A DNA stretch of 64,000 nucleotides from Meloidogyne chitwoodi (Eukaryota; Nematoda; Chromadorea; Rhabditida; Meloidogynidae). The DNA is taken from assembly GCA_015183035.1 (NCBI GenBank), contig JACZZP010000006.1:1302001-1366000 (forward strand), written 5' to 3'. Both the position numbers and the translations under genes were made by a program. The notes beneath the pieces are model-generated. The model saw only the letters and a list, made by a program, of their open reading frames with translations. It had not been told where the DNA came from and did not search any database. Positions 1 through 12,768 of this stretch are shown piece after piece (position 1 is the first letter of the stretch; each line of letters opens with the position of its first letter).

Positions 1-1581
1 AAAAATATTTTTTAAAATTTACTAGTAATATTGCCACGTTATCAAATTATTGATTCAAAAGTACATGGTTATTATCGAATTCAATATGACCCTGAAACTT
101 ATGAAAATATTATTTGTAATTTACTAACAAATAATACATCCATTAATGTAAAAATATTAATTAATTAATAAAATTAAATTTTTATAAAAAAGTTGGCAAG
201 TCGTGCTCGTCTTTTAGAAGATGCATTTACGATTGCTAGAAATGGTTTAATATCTTATGAATTACCTTTTAAAATTAGTGAATATTTACCAGAAGAGACT
301 GAATATTTACCTTTACTTCTTTTTAATAATCATTTACAATATATTTTTCTTTTACTTAGAAATCATCAAAAAGCTTATTTAATTAGGGTATTTTTTAAAT
401 TAATTTAAAATAATTAAATTTTATTATATTTTTTTAAGTCATTTATTTTGGAAATGTTAGAATCTCAATTTCACAAACTTTTTTCTTCTTCTAATTATTT
501 AAATATTGATATTAGCGAGTAATTTTTTATTTTTCTAATTAAATTATTTTTTATTAAAATAAAAGTACAATAAGAGAATTTGCTATGGTTCAATTATGTC
601 AATGGAATTATCCACCATGTATTGTACATTCATTGAGAGAATTTTCAAGAGTTAGATTTGCATGTCAAGATCTCAAAATGAGTGATCAAAGCTGTAATAA
701 GTGAGTAATTAATTTAAAATAATTTTATTTAACAAAAATAATTATTTAATATTAAATATTTTAGAATTCCACCAGAATTACGTGGCCCTGTTTATAGGTT
801 TTTATAATAAATATTTTATTTATTTATTTATTTAAGCACAGCAATTCGTCATGGTAATATTGATGATTTTAATTTTCTTTGGAATAAATATTTAATAGAA
901 GAATATGACTCAGAAAGGGGAAGAATACTTAGTGGTATTGTTGCTACAAAAAATATTAAACTTGTTGAATTGTTAGAAATTAATTAATTTAAAAAAATAA
1001 TTTTATTTAATTTTTTATTAAAGATCATTAAATAAATTTATTAATAATTTAAAAAATAATACTTTAATTGGATTTAATCCTGAAGATTTTTATGCATTTC
1101 TTTTAAAATTTGTTAGGTTTGTTTGTATTTTATTATTTAATTTTATTTATTTATTTTAAGATCTCCAATACTTAATGAATTTATTAATAGCATGAAAATA
1201 AATTTTAGAATTTTTGTCAATAAGTTTATTTTAAATCATATTAAATTTTATTATATTTTTTAAAATTAGGATTCCAAATACTTTATTAATAAAAGTTATT
1301 TTAACATTTATTACTAAATGGATGAATTCAGAAAATGATATTATTGAAGTAATTTTTAATTTTAAAAAAATAAATAAATAATTTCTTTTTAGTTAAAAGA
1401 ATTTGAAATTAAACATAAAAAAGAACTTCAAAAACTTCGTCTTATTGAATATTTAAATGAACAAATAAATGAAATAAGGGCAAATGAAGATTTTGTAAAT
1501 AAATATGCACCTGATATATTTAATTATTTAGAAAAAAGAAAAAATAATAAAAAATTAGAAAAACAAAAAATTAAATGTTAA
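1..1581 (+). CDS. M1-family zinc aminopeptidase, C-terminal part (partial)
   Basis: This is the 3' end of a gluzincin aminopeptidase; the catalytic HExxH half lies before the window. The first visible exon (about 26-147) reads GYYRIQYDPETYENII, the beta-sandwich entry typical of M1 enzymes (usually YYRVNYD). Next comes the ERAP1_C helical domain: SRARLLEDAFTIARNGLISY from about 195, a stretch reading REFAMVQLCQWNYPPC, then GNIDDFNFLWNKYLIEEYDS and RILSGIVATKNI. At least eight short exons can be followed, with introns of about 40-70 bases. The protein ends in a lysine-rich tail (EKQKIKC) at the TAA at 1579-1581. In nematodes this family includes membrane-bound and cytosolic peptidases; the half needed to tell them apart is missing. 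Family assignment is firm, the exact orthologue is not. Confidence 0.85.
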
Positions 1582-3889
1582 TAATTATTAAATTAATTAG
1601 TTTAAATAATTTAAATTTATTTTTTGCTAATAAAAAATTTATAATTAAATCCTTAATTAATTTATTTTTATAAATATAATAATTTACTAAATTTATTTGT
1701 TTCCATTTAATACTTTATTTATTATTAATTTAATTAATTTAATAATTATTATTTTATTTTTTAAAGTCTCCACCTTCCATAGCAACATAATAATAAATAT
1801 TATTTTCATACTATATCTAATATTTTTTTATTTTATTTTCATCTGTTGTTGCTGATTTGTTATTCAAATTGCTTTGCTTTTATAATATTGCGCATTTTTT
1901 ATGAACTAAAAACTTTGAAAATTATTTAAAAAGAATAACAGGTGCTACATACATATTGCAAGAAAATAATATATAATTTAAGAATTTTAAATTAATTGTT
2001 TCTTTTTCCTAAAAATATAATATCTAAATATATTTTTATTTAAAAATTAAATAATAATAAATATTAGTATTTTTAACATAAAGCTTATTTTATTTATTTT
2101 TCTTGAAATATTTTGGTTTTATTTTTTTCTAATTGAAGGCAATGATTAATTAGTTATTATATTAGTCTTTTAATTATTTTATAAGTACATTCTTTATGTA
2201 TTTAAAATAAAAAATAGCCATTAATAATCGATGATTTTTATAATTTATTTTTCTTAATATAATAATTAGCATTTAATTATTTAAAAATAATTAAATTTTT
2301 TATATTTTTAACAAAATAATATATTAAAATAAATAAAAATTACAAATATATTTATTTATTTTAAATTAATTAATTTTTCCCAATGTAATAATAATTAAAA
2401 AAACTTTTTTATCTTTAATAAATAATTAAAATTTTTTAAAAACATTTGTTGGTCTTTTAACATATTTATATTCTCTTTTTAAATCAACATTTTCTCTTTT
2501 TTTATTATCATTCATCTTCTTTAAAGCCATCAAAAGGCAAAAATGGCAGAAATATATAAGCAAAACATTAAGTTTAAATAAATAAATAAATAAATGTTAT
2601 TGCAAGAATATCACCTACTACTTACTACCTATTATTTCTCTCTTCTTTTCTTTTAATAAAAACAATTCTGAATTCTTTTTTTATTTATTTATTTATTTTA
2701 AGGACTTCCTCATGTTTTTGTTGATTTAATTTTCCCTACCACAAAAAGTTATTTTAGTTTTTTATTTTCTCAATAAATTTTATCCAGATGCCTGTTGGCC
2801 TTTTAATAAAAATAAAAATAAAACCTTTTAATATTCTTACGGTCATTTATACTTACTTTATATGATTAATATATATATATATTTAATTAAAATATATAAT
2901 ATAATTTTTTTTTAAAATTTATAAATAATTTTTTATTAAAATAAAAAAAAAAGAATATCAAATTATTTTAAAATATTTTTCATAGCCTAAAATTTGGCTT
3001 AAAAATTAATATATTTTTAACAACAATTAACCTTAACCTAATTTTTTCTTTAATTATTATTTTTTCTTCAGGAAAAAAATATTGTAAAATAATATTCCAA
3101 TAAATTCACAAAAAAACATTTAATTTCTCATGTCAATCTGAGAAATATATACTTTTTCAAAAAATATAACCTTCAATAAGAAAATAACTTTTTTAGTAAA
3201 AACAAATCTCTTACAATTAATCTTTGTTTAGAATAAATATATTTATTTATTTGTATAATATTTATTTTTATACACTAATCATTATTTTTATTTTTTTATT
3301 ATAAAATAAAATATTGTAAAATATTAATAATAATTAATCTAAAAATTTTTGTTAAATGCGAAACAGATATTAAATATTTTAAAAAATATTTTTTAAGAAT
3401 TCGAAATTTGTATGTATTATTTAAAAAAATGAAAATTAATTTTATTATAAAATCCCCCTATTTTTATAAAAAAGTTTTTTTATTAAAATTATAAATTTTC
3501 TTTTTTTACTAATTTTAATTTTTGGAGTCAAATAACTTTTCGAAAATTTTATTTTTTTGTTAATTTATTTCTCGTTCCCAAACCAAAATAAGCCGCCCAC
3601 TTTGTATTCTGTTTTTTCTTTTTGGAGAGTTTTTGGTAAAATTAAATAGTAAATAATTTTAAAATAATAGAAATGCATTTGCACGCAAATAGCTTATTTT
3701 CATTATTTTTTAAATTTATTTTTATTTATTTATTATAATTAATTTTAATTTTTTTATTTTTAAATAATTGCTGTACCCAAAAATTTGAATAATAAATTAC
3801 AACTAAATTGGTATTTACTAATTTATAAGTAATTTTATATATAAAAATTATTTAAAATTTAATTTTTAATAATTTAGTAAAATAAAAAA
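1582..3889. other. Intergenic, AT-rich, no gene seen
   Basis: About 2.3 kb of A/T runs between the aminopeptidase stop and the TGF-beta ligand start. Both strands are dense with stops and I found no recognisable exon, RNA gene or repeat family. It must hold the 3' end signals of the aminopeptidase and the promoter of the ligand gene. Confidence 0.7.
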
Positions 3890-6060
3890 ATGATTTTTTT
3901 ACAATTTTTCAATTTTATTTTTTTACAAATATTCTTGTATAATAAAATATTATTAACTATCCAACAAGAAGAATGTCTTATTAATATTACAAAAACATCA
4001 AATTTATTAAAAATAGCAGAAGTAAAATTTATGCAAAAACTTTTTAAAAATCGACAATATTTTATTAATAATTTTGATGAAATTAATTTGAAAAATTCAG
4101 AAAGTTTTTCAGTTTTTGGTTTTGAACCAAATATTTTAAAAAAAGGTTTAAATATTATTTTTTATTAAATATTATTTTACAGTATATTTTAAAAATAATA
4201 AATTTATATTAGAGCGCAAATTGTTTATTTCCCCAAAAATAAATTATTTATTTTTTTCATTCTTTTTTCCTTTTTAAGAGATATTTAAATATAATAACAA
4301 CCATTGGCCAGAAATAATAAATTATTATTATATTTTTAATTATTTTATATAAATATAAAATATAAACAAATGGTTGAATACTTTTTAGGTTTATTATTAT
4401 TATGGTATATTTATATTTAAAAAGAATATAAAAATAAAATAAATATTTTAAATTCTTTAGGGAATTTAAATGAAAAAAGTTTATTTTCTCTAATTAAGGT
4501 TGTAGTAATTGTGGAAATTCTAATAATTTAAATGAAAATGAATTTGTTTTAGAATTTAAAATTAATGGACTTTCTTTAAATGAAAAAGTTAATTTTATAA
4601 GAAAAATTAATTATATATATTTTTTAGTTAATAGATGCTAAATTATTATTATTTTTACCAAAAATTCAAAAAAATAAAAAATTAAAAAGAATTAATAATA
4701 ATAAATATTATAATTATTCAAAAAAACAAAAATTATTTAATTTTGATAATATTGAATTATTTGCATATTTTGGAAATAATTGTATTAAAAATGAAAAATT
4801 AATATTACAAAAAATAGAACCTGTAGAAGAAGAGGAAGAAAATAATTTAATTATAAATAATAATTGGTTTATTTATAATGTTAACAAATTTATTGGAAAA
4901 AAAGAAAATAATAATAAATTGTCTTTAATTATTAAAATTGTTCAGGTATTGGGAAAGAAAAAAGATATTTTTAAAAAATAATTTTAATTTTTAAGACAAA
5001 AAAATATAATCAAAAATTATTAAATAAAGAAGAAATTGTCAATTTTGTATATTCACATGGACCTTTTCTTGTAATTTATACAAAAGATGATGGAAATGAA
5101 TTAATTAAAAATAAAAGAAATAAAAGAGAAATATTTAAAGGTAATATTATTATTAAAAAATAAATATATATTTATTAGAAGAAATAAATAATAAAATTAA
5201 AGAACATATGGACTCTGTTAGAAGACAATCAGAATATTTTGCTTATGGAATGGCTCTTCCACAAGAAGAAAAATATTTATTAAATCAAAATAAAAAGGAA
5301 TTTAAAAAAATAAATAAAAATATTTCAAATGAATTTGATAATACAAAATTTGCTTTAAGACGAAGAAAATTAGTTTAATATTTTTAAATAAAAATAAATA
5401 AAATATTTTTTAGAAAAATAGAAAAAAAAATAAAAAAAAATCAAGGAAAATATTTTTTAATGCAAATGATCCAATGCTTGGATTTGGAACAAATAAATCA
5501 CCTTGGGAACGTTCAATTAAAGGAAATAAAATTTTAAATTCTTTAAATGATTTTAACGAATTAGAAGAAAATGAAAATAATAAAAAAGAAATTAATAATT
5601 TAAATATTGGAAATATAAAAGTATGTTTTTTTTAATATTTTAAAATAAATAAATAAATATATATTTTTTAAAAAGAAATGTTCACGTCATAATTTAACAA
5701 TTAATATTAAAGAATTAGGATTGGATAATCGAATAATTGCTCCTAAAAGTTTTGATACTGGTTATTGTTCTGGTTCTTGTGAATATCCACTTGATAAAGT
5801 AAATTATTATTTTATTTATATTTAAATTAATAAATTACTTTTATTTATTAAAGAGTTTACGACCTTCAAATCATGCAATATTTCAATCTTTAATTGTTAA
5901 ATTACAATCTTTAACAAATAATAATAATAATAATACACCTCAAGTATGTTGTTCACCTGATAAATTAGATTCTTTAACAATGCTTTATTTAAACGATAAT
6001 GGAAATTTAGTATTAAAAAATTTTCCTAGAATGATAATTTTACAATGTGGATGTATTTAA
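3890..6060 (+). CDS. TGF-beta superfamily ligand, BMP3/GDF-like
   Basis: Secreted growth factor precursor. The ATG at 3890 opens a hydrophobic leader (MIFLQFFNFIFLQIF). A divergent Asn/Lys-rich propeptide follows in several exons and includes YSHGPFLVIYTKDDG, like the late propeptide segment of BMPs. Basic clusters (RNKR, RRRK, KKNKKKSRK) offer furin-type cleavage sites. The last two exons, from about 5676, encode the cystine-knot domain with seven cysteines: KCSRH, YCSGSC, VCCSPD and the C-terminal CGCI. The stretches IIAPKSFDTGYCSGSC and SLRPSNHAIFQSLI resemble vertebrate BMP3/GDF10 more than DBL-1 or DAF-7, judged by eye. A run of six Asn codons (AAT repeats) lies in the knot before VCC. 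Intron positions in the propeptide are inferred from GT/AG and frame. It presumably acts through type I/II receptor kinases; which nematode ligand it matches (tig-2, tig-3, unc-129) is unsettled. Confidence 0.85.
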
Positions 6061-6311
6061 TTTAATTAAATAATAATATGTATTTTAATTTTTTATTTAA
6101 ATAAATATAAATTCTTTATAAATTTAACAATTTATTTATTTAATTATTTTATCAAAGTAATAAGAGAATTAATTAATATTTTTTAATTAAAATATTTTAT
6201 TTTATTTAAATATAAATCACTACATATTATTAAATTTATTATTATTAATTATTATAAAATAATTCTACTTTTAATATAAACAAAGAAATATTTTTAAAAT
6301 TCTTCTTTTAT

Positions 6312-8004
6312 TTAACCTTTTTGTTTCTTTACAATTTCTTGAACTTCTTCTTCTGTTCTATCTTTGCATTGAGTCGACAGAAATTTACGTACTGATTTTG
6401 AAATAGCACCATCTGCCTTTCTTGATTTTGAAAATATTTCCAAATGAGGTTTTCCTTTCCAAATAAGTCCAAACCTTAAAAAATAATTAAAATATATTTT
6501 ATTTTTTAATTTTTAAATTTAATTTAACCGAAAAGTTGGATCATTTCGTATAAGAAAAAGTTGAATTTTACAGAGACAATCATGGACCTAAATTATAAAA
6601 TTAATTTATAATTAATTAATTTATGCCTTGCTAAGAACAGCATATGGAAGTGGTTTCATTAATTTTGAAATATCATTTAATCCCTAAAAAATATTTAAAA
6701 TTTAATTAAATAAAGAAAATAAATACATAAATAGCTGGTTTAGTAAAATCTCCATTTCCTTTCCAAAATCCAATCATTTCCTGATCAGCACAAGTAAAAA
6801 ACATTTGTGCCCATGTAAAGAATGGAAATCCACCTCCATGTGGATATGTAGTTAATAATTGAAGAGGTAAATTTTCAGGCACATTTCCAAACTTTATATA
6901 ACTAATTGCCTTTAATTAATTAATTTTATAATATTTAATTAATTCTATGACTATCCTAATTTTTAGAAATATTTCTTTATTTTAATATAACCTTATTTTC
7001 AGAAAATTCTGTTTTTTCAGGTAGTTGTTCAATATCCTCAAATATTTCTCTTAAAAATAAATTAAAAAATTTCTTTTCTTATTTAAAAATATATTTACAC
7101 TTTTGCCCCAGCAAAATCAGCACATTCAACTTCATATCTAACAAGAATTTTTAAAGTTCCAAATTGATAACTTATTAATTGAAAGAAAGGCCCAGAACAA
7201 TGTTTAGAACGTATTTTAGTCATTTTAGCTTTCATTGTTTGATCATAGGTTAAATGACCAATCTTTTAAATATTTTTAAAATTAAAAAATAAATTTATTT
7301 ATTACCTCCATTAAATCTGAGGCTTCCATACGACTAAGTAATACAGTTTTCCCAACACGTTCACAATCAATTCGAAATAAACCATCACCAGCTTCTTGTC
7401 CAAATGCAAATAATTTTTGAAGGTTAATAGCATCTTAATTAATTAATTTTAAATATTTTAAAATATTTAATTTTTTACCTGTTATTACATCATAATCATC
7501 AAAATTTATCTAATTAAAATATTAATTAAAATTTAATTTAAAATTAAAAAAATAAGAAAATAACTTCAGTTTTCTTTTTATTATTAGCTGAACATAATTT
7601 TGCTGCAAGTATTGCTGTATCCAATTGACCATCTTTTATTTTCATATGATTAACATTGTAAATAATTACTCCATGATCTTGGCGTAATTTACCCCCAGGC
7701 CAGTAGAAAGATTCTAATGGCATTCCAGGAATCTAAAAAATAAGATTTTTTTAAAATAATTTTAATATTCTAAAAATAATTTAAAATGTTTTAAATAAAA
7801 GTAACCCGCCATGATGACTGGTTCGTCCTCCTCAAGTCTCCATTGATAAGAACCAATTTTTTCAATATTTTTAGTTGATGTTGCTCCACTTTTTCCACTT
7901 AAATTAACTAATGGTAATAAACCATAAGGTTCTTCATCTAATCCATCAAAAAGCCAAAAACCTTCAACATCATCATTTTGATTATTTTTATTAGAAGATG
8001 TCAT
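6312..8004 (-). CDS. Conserved protein of unknown function (fungal/nematode family)
   Basis: Multi-exon gene of about 400 residues with no signal peptide or membrane segment. ATG at 8002-8004 (MTSSNKNNQNDDVEGFWLFD). In order it reads IGSYQWRLEEDEP, PGMPLESFYWPGGKLRQDHG, DDYDVITDAINLQKLFAFGQ, FRIDCERVGKTVLLSRMEAS, GPFFQLISYQFGTLKILVRY, EVDCAD, FFTWAQMFFTCADQEMIGFW, then FRFGLIWKGKPHLEIFSKSR and a basic end closing with KKQKG. The pattern SYxW-EPxI plus ISYxFGxLxxLVRxExD resembles, from memory, a fungal family often labelled geranylgeranyl pyrophosphate synthetase in databases; the DDxxD motifs of true prenyl synthases are absent, so that label should not be used. The first splice junction (near 7791) does not resolve cleanly: the obvious GT at GCGG|GTTACT is one base out of phase. 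Function unknown. Confidence 0.7.
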
Positions 8005-8784
8005 TTTTCTATTAACTCTAATAAATAGAATATATAATATTTAGATATACTAATCTATTAAAATTATTTACCTTTTTTAGAATTATTTATATTAAAAACT
8101 ATTCTTTTATTGAATAATATTATTTTAAAATTAAATTAAAAAATTATTTAAAAAATTATGTCTCTTAATTTTTAGATTATTATATGTCTTTAAGAATGAG
8201 CTAGAATAATTTTTAAATAACTAAAATCCTCACAAATATATTTAGATAAGAACAGGCTGCTTTTTATTGATTTAATTTTGCCGATAGCTTTGGGCTTTTT
8301 AAAAGACACATCAAGGATTGAATTATGTAGCTTTTATAAATAAATAAATAACTTAAATTTCAAGCATTTGTGTTGTTTATCTATATAATTTTGCTCTTAA
8401 GCTTTAGAAAACTTATTTATTAAAAATAAAGAGGAGGGGGCAGTTGATAAAAATATATTATTAATAATAAATTCACAAATTATTAATAAATAAATAAAGC
8501 TTAAAAAAACTTTAAAAATTATTAGAAAATGTCAAAGCTACTAATTTAGAATTAAGAAATATATTTTAACTAAAAAGATATGTAAAAAAGACCAAAATAT
8601 ATTTAATTTTATAATTAAAATATAAATTTTATTTAAAAATATATATGTAAAGCAATAAAATTAATTAATTTAGAAAAGGATTAATAATCCAATATAAAGA
8701 TGTTTCTGTTCTTCATCATTCTTTTAGCATCTGTAAATTATGAAAATTATAATTATTAAAGTAAATAATTTAAATATTTCAGAC
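8005..8784. other. Intergenic, no gene seen
   Basis: AT-rich spacer holding the 5' flank of the conserved gene at 6312-8004 and the 3' flank of the glycine-rich gene. An ATG at 8700 on the plus strand opens a short hydrophobic stretch (MFLFFIILLAS) followed by GTAAAT, but the next exon candidate stops within five codons, so I do not call a gene there. Confidence 0.55.
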
Positions 8785-8994
8785 TTATTTGTTTTGATGA
8801 CCACCAACTTGATAACCTGCATTTGGCCCCGGATACCCAGCATTTGGACCAGGATGAGACCAAGGAGTTCCTCCCCCGCCTTTAGTTCCACCTCCGGCAG
8901 CAGATCCATGTCCTCCACCACCACCTCCTTTACTTCCACCTCCGCCGCCTCCTTTTCCTCCTCCTCCGCCACCACTACCTCCTCCTTTGCCCAT
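8785..8994 (-). CDS. Small glycine-rich protein
   Basis: Single-exon open frame of 69 codons starting at the ATG 8992-8994. The first 45 residues are runs of glycine broken by K, S, H and T (for example GGGGGGKGGGGGGSKGG). Then come TPWSHP and two copies of PGPNAGY before the end GYQVGGHQNK. There is no signal peptide. The low-complexity reading is convincing as coding because Gly codons (GGx) stand out sharply in DNA that otherwise has almost no G or C, and because the degenerate PGPNAGY repeat appears only in this frame. Nematodes have many short glycine-rich proteins (structural, antimicrobial or RNA-associated); nothing here decides between them. The other strand reads as Ser/Pro-rich peptide in the same interval and is taken as a shadow. 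Confidence 0.55.
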   Translation of the reverse strand: MGKGGGSGGGGGGKGGGGGGSKGGGGGGHGSAAGGGTKGGGGTPWSHPGPNAGYPGPNAGYQVGGHQNK

Positions 8995-9633
8995 TTTTGT
9001 TTTAGAAAGAAATATTAATTAATTGCTAAAAAATATAATTAAATATTTTTTTAAATATAAATAGAAAATAACTTTGTATTAAAAATATTTTTTAGTAAAA
9101 TAATATAAAATATAAATTAATTAAAAATATTAATTAGTTTTTTTAATAATTCTAAATAATTGAAAAAAATTTATAAAAAATAATTTTCACAATAAAATTA
9201 TAAAACGAATAAATAAATAAGGAAAATATTTTTTATTTATGACTAACTAACAAATAAGCTACATATGTGTATCAATATAATGGCTGTTTACGTTTATTTT
9301 TGTTATTTATAATAAATAATATTTTTTCAAAACTTATAATGTAAAACATTGTCACAGGATATAAGAAAGAATTTAATTTAAAATTAAAAATTCATAAAAT
9401 TATTTAGGAATAAAAAAAATCTTTTTTATTTTTAATAATATGTATATATAAATTGTTATAAATAAAAATATTAATTATACAAATGTGTACATATACTACC
9501 TACATAAATTAAAGGAATATTTTTATTTAAAGTTTTTTTCATTGCTAAATGTTTAAAAAATATTTGTCATAAGATAAATATCTACATAAATTAATTGTTT
9601 ATAAATTTAAATAAATAAATAAATATAAATAAA
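8995..9633. other. Intergenic, no gene seen
   Basis: AT-rich spacer between the promoter side of the glycine-rich gene and the 3' end of the methyltransferase gene. It contains several ACATATGTG/TACATA-like words but no feature I can name. Confidence 0.6.
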
Positions 9634-10880
9634 TTAACAAATAAATTTTTGTATACAATTATTATCTTTAATATTTACTAAAAATAATCTGAGAAACATA
9701 TAACGCTTATCTTTGTGTATATCAGTGTGTAAAAGTGCAAATTTGCCAAAACGAATAAAACGATCAAAAAAATTAAAAAATCGTTCATATGTGTAATTTT
9801 TATTTAATTCCTATAAAATTTATTTAAATTAAATAAAAAAATAATTAAATACATTTGGATGATGTATTTCGATATTTAATTGACATATAGGCACTGGAAA
9901 TTGTTTAGAATGTTCTAAAATATTTAATTTTAAAATTAAATAATAATTAAATAATTTACCAGATAACTTCTCTAAAATACCAAATTCTGCTCCTTCAATG
10001 TCAATAAGTAATAAATCTATTGGTTCTTTTTTTTGATAATTTATTTTTAAAAAGTCAATTATTCCAATTTGTGGAACAATTCGTCGATTAACACCTTTTA
10101 ATTTAACATCTTAAAAATTATAAATAAATAAATTAAATTTAAATTAATTTAAATTAATTAAACCTTTTTCCCAAACATTTATTAATATTTTTTTCAATGT
10201 TTCACCCCCAACTGCAGCCTTAATAAATTTTCCACCCAATTCATTTTTAATTAAATCAGAATTAATATCAGAAGCAGGATCAACACCAATAAAGTGACAT
10301 TCTGGATATATTTTACTTAAATTTCGTTCTGCCCAAATAGAATGTCCAACTCCTAAGATATAAATATATTAAAAAAATATTTAAATAATTTATAAATACC
10401 TAAAGTAATTATATTACAATTAAATGGCCTTTTAAGATTTGTTAAAAATTTAATAAAATATTTTTGTTCTTCTTCATCTGATTGTAATCTAAATATTTCC
10501 ATTTTATTAAATTCATTTATCCAAATATTCTATTAAAAATATTTATTTTAAAATTTAAATAAATAAATATTTACATTAAAATGTCTAGGAATTAATTCCC
10601 AAGTTGCTTTTAAATTTATTCTTCCATTTATTAATTTTATTATTGGCATACCTTCTTTTTGTAATTCTAATGATTTTTTAAAAGAAATATCTTGATTAAT
10701 ACATTTTTTAATTTTATTAATATTTTTATTAATATTTCTTTCATGAATAACACTCCACCAAGGAAAATCCATAAAATAAGAATTTAAATTAATTAAAAAA
10801 GAACAAATAAATATTAAAAAACAGAAAAATATAATTAATAATTTAAATTGAGAAAAATTAATTTTACAATGAATAAACAT
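9634..10880 (-). CDS. FkbM-type SAM-dependent methyltransferase (Methyltransf_21), signal-anchored
   Basis: Five or more exons; ATG at 10878-10880, stop TAA at 9634-9636. The N-terminus has one hydrophobic segment (LLIIFFCFLIFICSFLI, residues about 14-30), suggesting a type II membrane protein of the secretory pathway. The catalytic domain follows: ITLG/VGHSIWAERNLSKIYPE (motif I region), HFIGVDPASDINSDLIKNEL (acidic motif II), KFIKAAVGGE, IDFLKINYQKKEPIDLLLID, IEGAEFGILEKL, then CQLNIEIHHPN and RYMFLRLFLVN. The IDIEGAE plus CQxNxExH plus RYMFLxxF pattern is the nematode-expanded FkbM family (PF05050), whose substrates are mostly unknown. It lies 382 bases downstream of the K2P channel on the same strand, so they could share transcription, but the gap is long for a nematode operon. 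Confidence 0.82.
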
Positions 10881-11262
10881 TTCTTTTTAAATTTTAAAAT
10901 TTATTTAAAAAATATTTTTAAATAATATTATAATTAAAAAATAAATTAATGAAATTAATTTCTGTTTATAGCATAGTTAATTATATTCTTATTTATTTCA
11001 AAGTGAAAGATTGCGATTTTTGATTGCAAAAATTTTAAATATTGAATCGAGGTTATCTATTATAAAATAATTGACCTTTTTTTAATAAATATTATTTTTT
11101 AAAATAATTAAACTCAGATTAATTAGAAATAAAAATAAAAAAAATATTTTATTTTTACGAAATATATTTTCTAAAATTCACAAAAAAAAACAATATTTTT
11201 AATTATTTTTCCCCAAATAAATAAATAAATAAAAATAATATATAATTTAATTATAAATAAAT
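10881..11262. other. Intercistronic spacer
   Basis: A 382-base AT-rich gap between two same-strand genes (channel upstream, methyltransferase downstream). It presumably holds the polyadenylation site of the channel and the promoter or trans-splice acceptor of the methyltransferase. No U-rich element or distinct motif stood out. Confidence 0.55.
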
Positions 11263-12768
11263 TCAAAAAATAGTTGAATGTTTAACTAAATGTTCTATAT
11301 AGGGCGTAGGTAATCGACGGGCACAAAAATTCTTTTTTTGTTTCCAATAATTACAACGATAAATATCCCGAAGAATTAATAATGAAGAAGAATTTAATTT
11401 TTCTTTTTTAGTCTTTTCATCATTTTCCTCTTCAATTTTTTCACTTAAAATTATAAAAATTAATTAAATTAATTAATTATTAAATAATTTATTACACAAA
11501 AAATCCAATTTTTCTTGTAGCGTGAGGCCTTTCTTTTCGTTTAATAGCCATACTTTGTTTTAATTGACGCCAACTTTTTGGTTTTTCATTTTTAGTTATT
11601 ATACTAATTTTATGTGCTGATGAAACTAAACGAAATGATGTTGACATTTTAATAGATATTATTCTTTTTAATCTACTTCTAGCTGTTACAATATCAGAAT
11701 TATATGCCATAAATTCCAAAATAAGTACTTAAAAAGATTTGTTTATTAAATAAAATATTTTTTATTCCTACAATTAATACAAGCAGAAAATATTGCCAAT
11801 CCAAAAAGTAGAAAAATTAATATAAAAAATATATAACCAGGTTCTTTCCTTAATCTTTCATTTGTTTGTGCTGGAACAAAATCACCAAAACCAATTGTTG
11901 AAACTATTAAAAATTTAAAAATATTTTAAATTAAAAAAACTAACGAGAAATCAAGCAATAATAAGCAGAATCAAAAATTGACCAATGTTCTTGTTTATGA
12001 AATACACCAGCTTAAAATTAAAAAATAAAAATTTTAAAAATTAAAAAAAAACTTGCAACAGCAATAGTAATACAACCAATAAAGAAAGAAACAAATAATA
12101 AATGCTTAGATTTTATTTCATTTGTAGCTAACCATTTTTTATTTTTAAATAAACATTTTTGTATTTGTATTAATATAATTTTAATAAAATGATTTATACG
12201 TTCACCAACCTTTAAATAAATTAATTTTTTTAAAATAAATTTATTAAATGTTTAATATTAAAAAAATAAAATATTCTTTACCGATTGAAAAGTAACTAAT
12301 CCTAAAGGAATTCCACCCAATGCATAAATCATACAAAATAAACGTCCAGCTTTAGTATTTGGAGTAGAATGTCCATAACCAATTGTTGATATAACAACTG
12401 TACAAAAATATAATGAACCAAGAAATTTCCATTGATAACCAGCAGAAAAAGGAATTGATTGTATAATTATATTTTCTAATTGAGAATAATCTCTAAAATA
12501 TATTTATAATATATTTTTTAAATAAATTTTTTTAAATATACTTTTTTGAAAATTTATATTTTTGTTGCATTTGATTACGTTTTAATATAACTTCTCTTCT
12601 AATTCTTTCATCTTCATTATATTCAAATAAACCAAATATTATTGCCCCACCAACTAAATAAAGAAAAGTAGATCCCATAAGTAATAATGAACGACGAGTT
12701 TGTCCTCTTTTTTTATCAGAAAGTAAAGGAAACATTTTGGAATTAATTGAAGTACGTGGTAAAAACAT
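11263..12768 (-). CDS. Two-pore-domain potassium channel, TASK-like (TWK family)
   Basis: Leak K+ channel subunit of the plasma membrane; two subunits form a pore. ATG at 12766-12768. M1 is [20 protein letters not shown], followed by a charged extracellular helix ([20 protein letters not shown]). The first pore loop is [19 protein letters not shown], then M2 with [17 protein letters not shown]3 with [20 protein letters not shown], the second pore loop [17 protein letters not shown] and M4 reading [17 protein letters not shown] across an intron near 11737. The order and the GIPLxLVxFQSxGERxN motif match TASK (KCNK3/9) channels; the His directly after the first selectivity filter (GYGH), the external pH sensor of vertebrate TASK, is kept. 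The cytosolic tail is basic ([13 protein letters not shown]) and ends KHSTIF at the stop 11263-11265. The closest C. elegans type by motif is twk-20-like; the symbol is not assigned. Confidence 0.88.

Noticed and set aside
8740..9018. Ser/Thr/Pro-rich frame opposite the glycine-rich gene
   Set aside because: It is the antisense of GGx codons; the glycine-rich strand carries the coherent PGPNAGY repeat and a clean ATG.
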